Below, one piece after another: positions 11,001 to 23,565 of a stretch of 64,000 nucleotides of DNA. Under the pieces are notes generated by a model, which was given only the letters and a program-made list of their open reading frames with translations, made no database searches and was not told the DNA's origin. Made by a program: the position numbers and the translations under genes. The DNA is taken from the NCBI GenBank assembly GCA_025345505.1, contig JANVCC010000261.1, positions 2,127,486 to 2,191,485 on the forward strand, in the 5' to 3' direction. Numbering within the stretch: position 1 is the first letter of the stretch; every line of letters starts with the position of its first letter. The DNA is from Todiramphus chloris collaris. Taxonomy: Eukaryota; Chordata; Aves; Coraciiformes; Alcedinidae.

Positions 11001-13561
11001 AACAGCAACTTCAGATTTTTTGCTCTGATATAGGTTGGTATCTTGAATGTCAGCTTCTGACATCTTTTTATCTTTGTCATGTGTTTCACGAAACACATGC
11101 AGTTTACCATCATGATGAAATTCTGACTTCAGAGAATACTTGGCTGCTTCTACTACAGTTGTATTAGCATGAATCAAAGAGTCAGCTTGGTTTTCACCTG
11201 ATTCCTTGGCTGATTCTTCTAAAGTTCCCAATTCACAAATAGGCTTTAATGTTTTTTTGGTTAGATTATGTTCAATCAGATGTTTTTCTTCAGTCACATG
11301 CACTTCATTTGTGATAAATCTTGTTTCTTTATCTACAGAAACATCACTATTTTCTCCAGGAAAATGACAGTCACTGCTATTCTCTACATTACCTTCCTTT
11401 TTTTTTATCGGAGGTAAGACAGAATTTGGTAATAAATTTTTCAGCCAACTTTGGACGTAGTTTTCAAGTGAATGCTCAACAAGAGGTTGAAAATCCTCCT
11501 GGTTTAGAGCCTCTAGTGTAATGGCTCTCTCTGACACATTTAACTTACTCTCACCTTTACTTGGATTTTTCTTCATCCCCTTTTGCTTTTTCTGTTTCTT
11601 TGATGATAAATTTTCCAAAGTATTATTTTCCTTTTCTCCAAAGTTAAGGTTCTTTGGCACTTCTGACAATAGCTTTGAAACCACTGATGAGTTCAGAGTC
11701 TGTTCGTAAGAATCAGTTGTGAGATGTGAACCTTCTTTCACAGTACCCACTGTATCCAGACTGTGTTGAGATTCGTTGTTTGAATCAACTGTCATTACAC
11801 CATCATGACTCTTGGAAGATGAAACAATACTTTCTTTTTTGCCTGACTTCAATTTTACCTTGGCTAACTTTTTGTTGTTACTTCTTGGTTTTTTATTAGA
11901 TGATATTCCATTTTGTTCCCCAGAATCCTGGTGATAGAACTCATCTTCAGGACATACAATTTTCTCTGAATTAACAAACTCCTTGTTTCTTACAAAATAT
12001 TCTGTTCCTTTCTTCTGAGGCATTTCAGAATAATTATCCACAGCCTCTGTTGTAGAAACCTGTGTGATATCCATTCCCTCACCTTTAATTATGTCCTTGT
12101 CTTTTTGATTTTCATATGTACCTTGCTTTGGAAAGTTAGATGATTTTCTCTTCTTCTTCTTCTTGGTGACAGAAGATGCAGATTGGCTGTCATCAGTGAG
12201 ATGTGGTGGCGTCACAGATTCAGACTCAACACTGATTTGATTCTCACTTTCAGTAACAGCAGGAAAGAATCCAGTTGTTGGACTAATTTTCTCAGTAGGA
12301 GTTTTACTACGTGAATGTACCATCATCTTTGTCTGGCTATGTCCTGAACAGGCTGAATGCACTGAATCTTGAGAAATAGGTAATAAATCATCAGCTTTGC
12401 ATTTTGTTTCTTCTTTTGATTGGCATAATTCTGAATATCTAATAAAAGAACTCAGTGATCTTTTTATTTGTTTAATATCACATGACTCCTGAATGTGGTC
12501 TGCTGACACTGGCCGAGCTTCCTGGTAAGTTTTTGATGATGGTTTGAAACCACTGATGTTAGCTTTGTAGGTTGATACTAAACTATTATATGTACCTTGT
12601 TCCACAACCGATTTCTCTAATATATTCGGTACCAATTCATCCTCGTCAGGCACTTCTAATGTCTTCCTATTTGTGGTTTCTATTAAATCACTACTTCTGC
12701 GGCTTACTTTAACAAGCATTTCTTCTTTTATATTCTCTGAAGAAAGCTTTAATAAATCATTGCCACTCACCTCACTAAACTTTGGATTAATGACACTCGA
12801 TTTTTTTCTGCTTGAATGAGCTACCATGCAATACTCAGATTTATTTTCTCCATTCTCTACTTCCTCACTGTAGGAAAACTGTCCTATTGTCTTCTCCTGA
12901 ACCTCTTTCTCAGATACCAAGGTGACACTTTCAACTACTGCTTTCTTTTGTCTAACACGCCTTGGCCCAGGGGTGGGAGGCCTATAAAAGCGAGGCCTAG
13001 TATTATCCTCAGGTTCACTGCTTACATCCTGATCTGCAGAATTATTCTTCTTACAATCATTACAATCAGCAGTTTTTAAATCAGACTCCGATTCTTTGTC
13101 TGACCCTTCTGCGTCGAATTGCTGTAATGAGTCTCCCTCTTCTTTATTGCAGCTCTTCAAAAACGGAGCATCTTTTGCTTTTATACATTCTGCCACGTTT
13201 CCATTGGATAAGCAATCTTCTGCACGCACTGCAGAATTGCAAATGATGGCATTTTGGTCATCAGAAAGGCCAGCACGACTTACAGTGGTTGTCCATTTAA
13301 TTGTCTCTTCCTCTTTAATTTTTAATTTAACTTTCATTTCCACTGTGATGCTGCCATCTTGATTAAGGTGAACAGATTTCACAATGTCATCTTCGTACTG
13401 TGCCACGGATAAGCCTTCACCGGTAACTGACTGATTTCCTCCTATACCATTATGACTGTCAGGAACATAGGAAGAATCTGAGTTGTTATCATTGCTGGAC
13501 CCTTTGTCAGAAGAAACTGAGAATATCTGAGATCTTGAGCTAGAGCCCATTTCAGCTCTCG
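8031..13561 (-). CDS. RP1: RP1 exon 4: giant terminal exon of oxygen-regulated protein 1
   Basis: This last coding exon (5531 nt) encodes residues 272-2113, ending at a TAG at 8033-8031. The acceptor tattggtag sits just before 13561; the ORF can be read a few codons further upstream from a TTG, but that stretch is intron. The region is hydrophilic and Ser/Glu/Asn-rich, as expected for RP1. Blocks I recognise from mammalian RP1 are SSSRSQI at the exon start, RPPTPGPRRVRQKK (about 465-478), a KKKKKRK basic run, LLLAWLLVLNL (about 1187), SDWSDYRPDSE (about 1535), LIDKGKWLLKENHL (about 1695) and LDKLHAICGQHCPIL (about 1885). The protein is 2113 residues against about 2156 in human. The exon is intact. 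In humans, truncations in this exon cause dominant retinitis pigmentosa, so an uninterrupted frame suggests a functional gene. Confidence 0.97.
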
Positions 13562-16335
13562 CTACCAATAATTATATTGAAAGAACCCAAATTCGTTCAG
13601 TAGGTGGAAAGTAGAGCAGACAAATATCATGCATAAGGATCCAGATGGTGAGACAGCAGACAGGCAGCAAAGGAGGAGAAAAGAAGGAGAAAAATTAGTA
13701 CAAAAGAAGCTAATGAAGTGTGCTTGTTTTACAGGAGTATTAGAAAGTAAAGGAAAAAAAAACATGGTTAATCTTGGTGTTCATTTTAAGGAGTTGAGAG
13801 AAACATAACCAACTAATATAGAATTGAACATTTAACTACTGTTCCACTTATTTTCATTTTGCAACAGGTTCTTTCTAATGCCAGATCTATAGTCTCAATT
13901 GAAGGTACAAAGTCTAAAATAGTACTAAATGTTCTCATTTTATACTTAGTTGGAAGCCGAAGTTGCCTTGAATTTGCAGGCCCTCACTTGGTTGGGCTTC
14001 AACCTATAAACTTTACTTTTTCTTCATGTCTTAGTGACCAATAATATACCATTTCCTATTAGTTCTTACAGTTAGTGCTAAAATGTGTCAGTCAAGGTGA
14101 ATATGTACCTCCCTGGGCTTAGTCCAACAACCTACAGAATGAGTAACTACAGTGAGTAGTGTCCATGACATGTGAATAAAGGGTTCAGACCCAATCCCCT
14201 GGACTGATCTTCTATAAACAAGTAAACATTGAAACACTTGATCTTCTTATAAAATCTGAATTTAAATCATGACATTCTGAGACACATTTTATGCCTCAGT
14301 ACTGTAGACAATGGCTCAAAACTCAGTAAAACTTCCAGACTTCAATGAATTTTGGTTATGGCTCAAGATGTGTTTGCATACACATTAAACATTCCCAAGA
14401 TGTGTTTTGATTACTGTGTAATAACTTGGTTTTTAAAAAACAGAAATAATTATATCTCATCACTCTCTGGCAGTTGTCACTGAAGGGGTGAGAGATAAAA
14501 TAACATGAGATTAAAAATAAAGTTTTGCTGTCTTCCAAGAAGTTCTGCATGCGTGAGGGACGCGGTGCGTGTGCACCCACACAGAGACAGCCACAGCTGC
14601 TACTGGTACCCAAATACATCGGGGCTACCACTGAACAGAAAGGTGTCACTCACAGAAAGGTAGTGTTACACGTGTAATATTAACTCATCTGCATTGCTTG
14701 AAATTAAGGTTGGGTTTTTTCGATCAAGTGAGTCCCAAATGGTCTCATATCAAGACTTTCACAGTTCACATGTTACTGTTATAGATCCGTCTCTGTAATT
14801 CCAGGCAGGGTGCCTTGCAAGTTTTCCAGGCATATGCTTTACCGTGAACTGAATCAGAAATAAAAGTTTGTGCTAACTCCTCTAACACAGACCAGATCTT
14901 ATGCTTCCCAAAGCAAAAATCTCACCTTCTCTGTCTCAGGCAAGGGAATTGGAATAAAGTGTCTGAAATTTGATTTTTCTGGTTCTTACATCATCAGTGA
15001 TGTCTCCTACACAGGATACTTCCGAATTTCTCAGGTTAAAGAGAAAAAGGGCATTGCTTTTTGTCTCTCTGTAATTGCTGTTAACCATAGATTAGAAGAG
15101 GGAGCTTATCAGATTCTCAGCTACTCACATTTTCTACCATTGCAAGGCTCAACCTCTGGCTCGAAGCAAAATTTGGGTAAGATTTTTTGTTTCTTCAAAA
15201 CTTTCATTCTCAAAGTGTTCCTATTTGTTCTCTCTCGACTCATTAGTTATGCTCTGCAAACAGCTCTCAAGCTGTGCAAATCAAAGAACATTAGGGTTGA
15301 GAAAAAACTAAAATGAATAGTTTGGTGGGGACATAAACTGTAAGGGATGTGAAAGAAACTCTTTCAGGAAATGGAAGCCAAGTGTCTCATGTATCAATGT
15401 GCTCCATGAACACAGCCAAGATTACCATGGAAAGTCTTAGTACAGAAACAATGACAGTGTTCCCTGGGCTCTTCCAGTACAGCATGCAGCTGTATTAAGA
15501 GTGCAAGGGACCTCTGGAAGTCTCTCCCTAGACAGAGCCTCTTCCCTACAGGATGCTGTAATTCCCACAAGACCTAAAGCTCTGCAGCATTTTGTTCCCC
15601 TCAGCCTTAGGCTATTCAGCCAGCCTGGCTCCTCTCCAACAGCTCCTCTTGTTCTTCATCATCCACTGGCCACTTCACATTGTTACTGACCTTGTCAGTG
15701 GCACAACTCCAAAGGAAAAGTAAATATTTGTGTATCTTTTCCTTAAGCAAAACCCATATATTATAGCCACGATATAGGAAAGGATGACACTTTGTTTAGA
15801 CAAAAGTAGCTTCAAAAACATGATGAATTTGTGAGTGGATGAGAGCTATGTTTTTCCTGCTTATATGAAGCATAGGACACGGGGAAAAGTGAAAGTCATG
15901 ACAACAAGAAGTCAAACCTCCACTTGCTAAGTTCTGAAAAATGCAAAAAAGTTTTGCTCAAGAGAATCAGTGAAGAGCCCAAAGTAGCCTGTGGTTTCTC
16001 TTTTACCACTGCCATTATTAACTGTGACACCAAAAAATGGTGCTTTAATGCACTTAATTGTCATTGTTACTATTTATAATTTGCATCCATGTTCTAAATA
16101 AGTCTGTTTCAAAGAAAACATGCATACTAGCTGAGTGCTTAGCAGAAACTTACATTTTGAAAAGAACATTAACACTTTGATCTTTCTTATGCTTACAGAG
16201 GAGTAAGAGGAGATATAAACAGTTTCAACTGGCCTTTTTGAATATCCTTGATCCTGGTAAGATTGTCATGGTTTACGTCTTATGCTGAGAGAGATAAACC
16301 AATTAATAAAATACAAATTAATTCAAAGAACTTAC
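13562..16335 (-). other. RP1: RP1 intron between exons 3 and 4
   Basis: This 2774-bp intron has donor gtaagt and acceptor ttggtag. I see no further exon with a recognisable DCX or PLAT motif in it. A 148-codon plus-strand ORF at 14870-15316 has no recognisable domain and runs antisense to the gene. A weak, degenerate CR1-like resemblance near 15590-15660 is too short to call. Confidence 0.9.
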
Positions 16336-16507
16336 TATTTTCACTTTCTGACTTGGCATTTGCTTTTGGGTATACACGATTTGCAATTCCAAGCAATTTA
16401 GCAGGCCGTGAATACCCAAGAGAATCATAATTGCTTGGTTTAAAAGGCTCTCTCCCCGCTGCGACTACAGCTCCAGAGCACAATATCAGGGCCTGAAGAT
16501 TAGGAAC
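16336..16507 (-). CDS. RP1: RP1 coding exon 3: end of second doublecortin domain
   Basis: This 172-nt exon encodes residues 214-270 plus one base of codon 271. It completes the second DCX domain ([23 protein letters not shown]) and adds the short linker that includes [14 protein letters not shown]. The acceptor is tcttccttccag after a long pyrimidine tract, and the donor is aata|gtaagt at 16335-16334. Exon 2 ends in phase 0, so this exon starts on a whole codon and ends in phase 1. The split codon is a + cg from exon 4, giving Thr271. From memory the human exon 3 is also 172 nt (its donor variants are named at c.787+1). The phase-1 exit matters because the downstream PLAT exon at 4847-5010 accepts the same phase. 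Confidence 0.95.
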
Positions 16508-17468
16508 CTGGAAGGAAGAAAAAAAAAAGAAAAATAACATTAAACTCTCTGCCTTAGTAACCACAAAAAATAATGTAAGAGATTTATCACTTTCATGCTT
16601 TAATATCTTCACTTCTTAGTCTCTACATTCGTTTGCAGCAGGCTATTAAATATGTATCACAGCACAGAATTAATTTTTCAATTCCTACAAGGCTATGCCT
16701 ATCTCTGTCAGGGTATGTCTTGTTATAGAAATATATTAGAAAAAGACTTCCAAGAAGCAACCTGGATCTAGATCAAAATGCTCCTATCATTTAAGTGTTT
16801 ACGTATGTAATTGTATTTCATCGTTGCACAGTGACTGTTCATAGCCATGAAATAAGATGATGCATTTGGAGGTAGGTAAAAATATGAACACTTACTTGAA
16901 GGAAGAAAGGGGAAATTCAGAAAATCAGGAATATTAGTGCTACATTACCTAGGTTAAGAGGTACATAACACCTGGTCCAAGGTTTGAAAACTGTAATAGA
17001 CAACCAGGTGTCATAGCTCCACGTCATTAATGGCAAACCACTATGTATTTATACAGTGATAAAGTATAGGTGGCTATTAGATGCTACTTACTGTTTTGGT
17101 TTTTTTTTTTTAATATTAAAAAATCACAGATAAACAGCGTTAAGAATAAAGGAAATTTCTGTGTAAATGGAAAAAAATATGAGAACATGCCCAAAAGAGG
17201 CCTGAGTAAGACAAAGAAAAGCTTTTTCATGATGACTTAAAATGTCCTCACTTGCTTCTCTCTGACCACAAGATTCCAGTGTACTTCCTCCAACCTTGTA
17301 GCCTTTATGAAGGGAAATAGGTATAGAAAGGAAACAGCTGAAATTCAGCATGCCAGATCTAACACCAGACCAAGGTCCCAAGCTTATAACTGATAAAGTC
17401 ACCCTTTAAATTAAAAATGATACAGAAGCAATCATAGAAAACCTGTCCGTACTCATCCTCATTCTCAC
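16508..17468 (-). other. RP1: RP1 intron between exons 2 and 3
   Basis: This 961-bp GT-AG intron has donor gtgaga and acceptor ttccttccag. It is AT-rich with poly-T and poly-A stretches, including a pyrimidine run just before the acceptor. Minus-strand ORFs within it, such as 17124-17402, show no domain and are treated as chance. Confidence 0.93.
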
Positions 17469-18107
17469 CTTCCTGCCATCAGTGGTATACAGCTTCACGA
17501 CTGGATATTGCATTAACTCACTCATGTAATCCAGAAAGGCCTCAAAAGTCTGTGTGTTTTTCTTCCCCAGAACTATGGTGCGCCTGAGTCTTACATCCCC
17601 ATTTTTGAAAACAAGCATCTTTTTGGGAGTTGTTATTTTGATGTCTCGATGGCCGTATCCGTCTTCGTTCTCCCTCGCTAATTGCACAGCTCGACGGCGA
17701 GCGCTGATGGGCCTGCTGATCTGCCAGGGCAGAGGCTTTTTGCTAGCCTGTTCCAGGTTGATGGGCTTCATTTTCCTCTGATGGGAGCAAATATAAGACT
17801 TTCCATCTTCAAGATCCTCCAGATTAGTAATGCTGTGTCTCCCTTTCGGCGTACTAATATTCCTTACTCCAAAAGGTAAGGGGACTCTTTTGGACAAACT
17901 GTCCAGCAAGGCATCAAATGTTTTGTAAGACCGGCTATTAACAACCATTTTGATCCCATTAAACTGGGGGTCTCCACTTTTGTAGAAACAGATCCGTTTT
18001 GCCACAACGGGTTCAGTAACGTTGAGATGGCGCGTCGATACGCTCTGTTCGCTCTCCGAGGAGTTTGCCTGATTCACCGAGTAACTCGTTGAAGGTGTTT
18101 CGCTCAT
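17469..18107 (-). CDS. RP1: RP1 coding exon 2: start codon and doublecortin domains
   Basis: This is the first coding exon of RP1, a microtubule-associated protein of the photoreceptor outer-segment axoneme. It encodes residues 1-213. The first DCX domain is at about 36-118 (KRICFYKSGDPQF, then PLPFGVRNISTPKGRHSI). The second starts near 162 (KKMLVFKNGD) and runs to LYTTDGRK at the exon end, continuing into exon 3. The start ATG is at 18107-18105, and MSETPSTSYS resembles the mammalian RP1 N-terminus. A pyrimidine-rich acceptor (ttttccttccag) places the exon border at 18119, leaving 12 nt of 5' UTR, so at least one non-coding exon lies upstream. The donor is aag|gtgaga after residue 213, phase 0. 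The tandem DCX pair could also suggest RP1L1 or DCDC2, but the N-terminus and the long last exon fit RP1. Confidence 0.97.
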
Positions 18108-18119
18108 TTTGACAGCAAT

Positions 18120-21100
18120 CTGGAAGGAAAAGGAGGCGGATGTAATCCTTTTCTTATGACTAGTAATAATACAGTCTTCACTTTGAAAGGTGCAGAAAGA
18201 GAATTAAGAAACCAACAGCAGCAAGTTGTGCCAAAAATCATTGGATTTAAATGGATACAAGCTGTTATCTCTAAATTCCACAAAGACTCCGGTACTGTCA
18301 GATTAAGTTAGCATAGCTCTACTTGCAAACATTCCCCAAACTCTCCAATGTCATTTCAAATCTCTTATCGTTTTGGTACAAGAGACCTTTCCTTAAAATA
18401 AGGTACTCTGTCACGCCAGAATGATAACTGGGTGTTTTCTTTCTTAAGGATGAAGCTAATTGACAACACTTCATATTTCAGATAGTAGAAAAATCCTGAT
18501 TAGGAGGGAGCAATTTGGGCCTAGGCCTGAGCCATATTCAGTCCAAAATTACAAAACTGAAAGATACTTCTATTTATTCTGATCTCATACACTAGTTTTA
18601 TACAAGGGCAAATCCATGGGAGTCAGAAAATAGGCTCATAATTTACCACACTGTAAACTATACCAGAAGAGGCCCCAAATCACAGTTTAGAGTTAAGTTG
18701 CATCACAAATTGACAGATCATTTGCTTTTCTATTAGTTTTATATTTCATGATACGCAAACCACTACAATATTTGCATTTATACTGAAGGAAAAACCAATG
18801 ATCAAATAAGACTTCAGTAAAAGTCTTTAAATGCTTTCTAAAGACGCAAAAATTTGAGGTGTTCTTCAGTAAAAGTACCCTTTAAATTGAAACATTTAAA
18901 CACCAGTCTTTGAAACAACAGACTTCTGACAGCTCTTATCTATAGTCCTCATGCTTGAAAACACTCTCACTACAATCTTTCCACGTGAACCCAATCTACA
19001 TACAGATACTGTAATGACAACCCTTTAAAAGAATACACTCTGCTTTAATGATTGGCTTGCTTTGGCTGGGACACAGGCTAGAAATGGCTGGTCACTTAAT
19101 CAGCCTCAAGGAAAGAGTTTATTAATAGAGTTTTACTGAAAAGCTGTTTAGCACTCTCAGGAAATATATTCCACATCAAAATAACATACATTAAATTCTT
19201 TGACAATGTCACCTTGATGTAGCTGCCGCAATGACTAATGGAACAATCTTCTGTCTACTACATATTTTTCTTAATGAAGGTATGGAAAGCAATATTTTTA
19301 CTATTTTACTATTACATCAGTTCTGAAACCTAAGAAAATGTTGCTATTTTTCAAGACAGAAAGGTTCAAATAAAGTGAGATTTGACAAGTTTTTATCTTA
19401 CTGTGTTTTCAGAGTTTTTGCAGTGCTACACTGTTTTCAGCTTGGGTGTTTTGCTTTCACTAAGAGTTAATAACTTTTTTAAATGTTAGTTATTTGGAAT
19501 AATTATCAGAGCACAGGGAGAAATATCTCATTTTACTACATTATTTATCCTATAAATTGAGCTCAGACATGAAGTGCTACAACCAAAAAATATCCAAACA
19601 GCGCTGCACTACAACAATGGACCCAGAGATCGATTCAGGTAATCACAATTCCATTTAAAAGTTTTTAAAAAGTAAAAATAAAAATAAATCCTCTGTAAGT
19701 ATTTAATTAAGAACATGCAGGAAGAAAGTTTCAAGCTTGGCTGCAGCAACTTATACAACCCAGTCCATGATGGCTGGTGAAATGGCCTACTTTCTGTGGT
19801 GTGGAGAAGCTCCACTTCAACTGACATCGCCAAGAGCTTTAGTTGCTCATCTTTGTTGACACATCTATTCATTAGCTGTCTAAATTTTCTTTACACTTCT
19901 AAACTGAAGGGTTGACAGGTGAGGTAAGACTAGGGACACAACTTGAACCAGCCATTTTACGCTTCATGTGTCATTCTGTTTCTACTGATACTCCTAGAGG
20001 AAATCCATAAGGGCATTTTTATTGCTCCCTGCAAGAACTTTCCCACCCTCTTTGCAGAGCCAATGTTCCACTCCAAACAAAGCAGCAATGACAGTAGTAA
20101 AGTTCTTCAGGGAATTGAATGTCATGTTACCCCCTTTAACTGGCCAAGACCTGAGCTCGCCGAGTCCAGCCCAGGATGTCTGGGGAAGGGGAGAAAACTG
20201 TTAAGTCATCATCAATAATGGCCAGAGACAGAAATGGGCAGAGCTCCTTAGCTACTGTGTACTGCAACTTCTCACACTTTATGTAGAGAATGGAATTTCA
20301 TCTAACCGTGTGATTATTGACTCTTACAACAGATAAAATAGGTGCATTTTCTCATGAGACTGCTGATAACAGTTGCTTCTGAATTAGCCTCTCAGTTGTT
20401 CTGCATATTTGTACTTGTGTAAAATATCTAGATAAGTAAGCATCAACATTTGGAAGAGAAATAGGATATATTTTACATAAAGATAAGTTTACAATGACTC
20501 TTGACACCATGGAAGTAGCGAAATCCAAAACAAACAAAGCAAGAACACACATAAAAAAGACAATTTTCGTTACAAACATGCAATGATTTGAATTCACAAA
20601 AGTAACTATGAAAAAGTAGTTATCTTTAGCAAAACATAAAATGAATGATAAAACAGATAGGTTTGGCTGAGGACTGATAGTTGCGTAGCACACCGTGTAT
20701 GAAAGAACTGATGGTTACACAGCATGTATGAATACTTTCCAGTACCAGTTTTAATAGTGGAAATTGGTTATGCATCTTTCAGATAGTAACTTCTACAAAA
20801 TGCTGATTATTCATTTGGTGAAGTGTTTGCTGTTTGTAAGATGCAAATATAACCTATTTCATACTACAGGTGAAAACACTGCAACAGCTTCATTTCATCT
20901 TAAACATAGTATTGATTTTCATGCTTAGATGATCTTATTCTGAAATTAAGAAACAGCCAATACTGCATGATACAGAATGTCTACTAAGATATTTGGGCAA
21001 TTACAATGTTTAGAATTTTATTATTATTCTATGCAAGAACATCAAACAGAATTCAGCATTAAATCCCTTTGTCCACATTCTCATACACAAAACCATTCAA

Positions 21101-23381
21101 AATTGACGTATAAAGCTGCTAAATTTTATAAAGACACTATATTCTAAATATATAAGAATATGCCTAATGCCATATTACTGGGAAATATCACATATAATTC
21201 AATCATACTCACCCACAGTCACAACCTATGCAAATGAAAGAGGAGTTAGCTTGTTCTCAGAGATTTGTAAATTGGACGAGTGATTGTCTATGCCATATGA
21301 AATGAAGATCCTTAGACTTATTCCAAGTGCACTCGGCTAGGAAAAACATCGTAATCCATGTGCTTAATCTCAGCTAATGTTGATCAGCAGACCAGGTTCA
21401 CCTCAGGTAGCCACTGTTCAGAGCAGAGTATCTAACGTCTCATTCAGCACATCCTCTTATATTATTTTTAAATTCTATTTACTTTTTAAATATTTCATTT
21501 ACATAATTTTCTGTTTACTTAGATTTCTGGAGGGAGTCACAGAAGCACATAAAATAAAAATGTGGGTGGGGAACAGAGGTCATCTGATGTATCTTCTAAT
21601 TGGAGAGGTATCCTCCAAACTAAATTCTTTACTGATATAAATGTTAAATAGCTTAAAATGGAGCTTCTGCCACTCACCTTCTGAGACTATTAACTATCTC
21701 CTGGCATTAATTGTTGCTTTTTTCCCAGTCATTTTGTCAGGGTGATCCTCTTCACGCTAAAGATTCTCCCATATTTTCTCTATTCAGACGTCACAATGAA
21801 AATAATTGCACAGTTTCTTTCACAACACTCAATACAACATGACAGTTTGAAGTAGTTTTGTCCTCCATGAGGTATTCTTTATTTCAACATGTTGGAAAAA
21901 GGGCAATGCAATGATTATGAAAGTGTGTGATTATAGCCTATGAAGAGACAGGATTACATCTAACTGTAGCTTAATTATACCACGTATACGAATGTGGGAT
22001 TTTTTTTCCTTTTCTAGTGGAAATACCATGTCCCTGGATGGTAACTGTTCCACCTAATTGTAACCAGATGGATAATCTGATTTGGAGCTTCTTTGCTTAA
22101 TCAGGATTACAGCAAGCTCTCAAATCTAGCGGTGTAGAACAGCAACAAAAACACCGCTCAGTAGCCACTACCACGGCACGCCGTAAGGAGTTTGTAACTA
22201 TCTGCCTTACTACAGAGCTCAATGTTTGTAGTAGTTTGAAAACACCGCTTCAGTTCCACTTTCGTAAGATGCACAAGCATAAACATTAAATAATAATCTT
22301 GCACGGATATTTTTGGCGTAAACATCACTTTCTTGAGTATTACATTCATATAAATATTGAGGTCTTTATTTTAGCTAATGTATTGCTTATATTCCAGTCA
22401 GTATGCTGTCATTTACACTTGCTCAGAAGATGAAGAAGGCCAAACTCCGGGTCATTCTGATGTCTTATAACTTAACCACTTATGCAGGAATTTTTATAGA
22501 ATTGGTTTTGTTTCAAGTGCAGGATTTTAAATATCACTGCTACGCTCATTAGCTTTCCACTGCATGCAAAGCAACTTTTGATAGCCAGTCCACCAGCAGC
22601 TTCCAAGTACCACTAGAACTTGAGACCCAAGAGATAATACTTTGGAGACCTGGTGAAGATGATAAAAAAGTGTCACCACTTCACAGTGTGAACGCCCCTT
22701 AATTCTCCAAGAATTCAAAATGCTTATAGAGGTTCTATCTAGACATACGTAACTTAAAACCTCCACTATGTTCCTTCTTGTACTACAAACACTTCATATA
22801 TTCTGAAAAGATAAAATCATGTTTAATTCAGACTTAAGATAACGAGGCACAAAAAATTATCACAGTCCTACAGCAATCAACACAAACCCACTTTTCCTCC
22901 ATTCACCTGGGTAGCTTGACTGACATCCATAGAACTACTAAAATGAAGAGATAATATTTGTAGAACAGTTGTCCTTTTTTTATACAAACTATTTGTAAAG
23001 AAAAATTGGGGAATATAAAATTAGTCCAGAAAATTTTAAGAGGCAAAATCAGGCCACATGAGAAAAAGTATCAACGATTAAAATTGCAATTGCAAGAAGG
23101 ATTACAATTTTCTGGGTTGCTGTCATTCTCACTTTTAAATTACGTGCCTCGATCTCCAGAACATCTCCAGTCCTCAGTTTCAATACTAAATATTACATTT
23201 AACCTACACTTAATATCCTTCTTGGTCCTAATTTTTGAAAGGGTTATTGACTGCTGAAATTCTGACCATATCACTGAGAGAACATCATTAACTTCAGTTC
23301 TTGACTTGTATTAAAAAGAAAAGAGGAAAGCTCACATTTGGCTCTTTGTGAATGCAGTGACAGGGAAGTACAAAGGAAAGC
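18120..23381. other. 5' flank or intron 1 of RP1, no gene seen
   Basis: This AT-rich stretch lies immediately upstream of RP1 exon 2. It must begin with intron 1, because an acceptor abuts 18119, and it may contain the non-coding exon 1 and promoter. Without a transcript I cannot place them. TAATCC at 18143-18148 and GATTAGGA at 18498-18505 resemble photoreceptor CRX/OTX sites, but such short motifs are common. ORFs here (for example 19609-19872 and 20352-20693) are low-complexity or hydrophobic chance readings. Confidence 0.6.
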
Positions 23382-23565
23382 AGAATCATAAAATAGTTTG
23401 GATTGGAAGAGACTTTAAAGATCATCTGGTTCCAACTCCCCTGCCATGGACAGGGACACCTCCCACTAGAGCAGGTTGCTCAGAACCCCATCCAACCTGG
23501 ACTTGAACACATCTACTCTAATGATTGAGGGCATCAGTAGCAGTTTCTCTTTCGATTCCAGAGGG
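23382..23565 (-). repeat. CR1 LINE fragment, 3' end
   Basis: Read on the plus strand this is the reverse complement of a CR1 3' end: it starts agaatcataaaatag, then ttggaagagactttaaagatcatc, then cccactagagcaggttgctcag and ccatccaacctggacttgaac. The element is on the minus strand, 5'-truncated as usual. The inner boundary is approximate because similarity fades beyond about 23565. Confidence 0.9.

Noticed and set aside
13562-13568. Extension of the RP1 exon 4 ORF upstream to a TTG start
   Set aside because: These bases belong to the intron acceptor (ttggtag). Splicing from exon 3 supplies the first base of the split codon.
14870-15316. 148-codon plus-strand ORF within the RP1 intron
   Set aside because: No recognisable domain, mixed low-complexity content, antisense to the host intron.
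15590-15680. Possible degenerate CR1 piece in the RP1 intron
   Set aside because: Only short resemblance to the CR1 'cctcagcc...cagcc' region; not enough to support.
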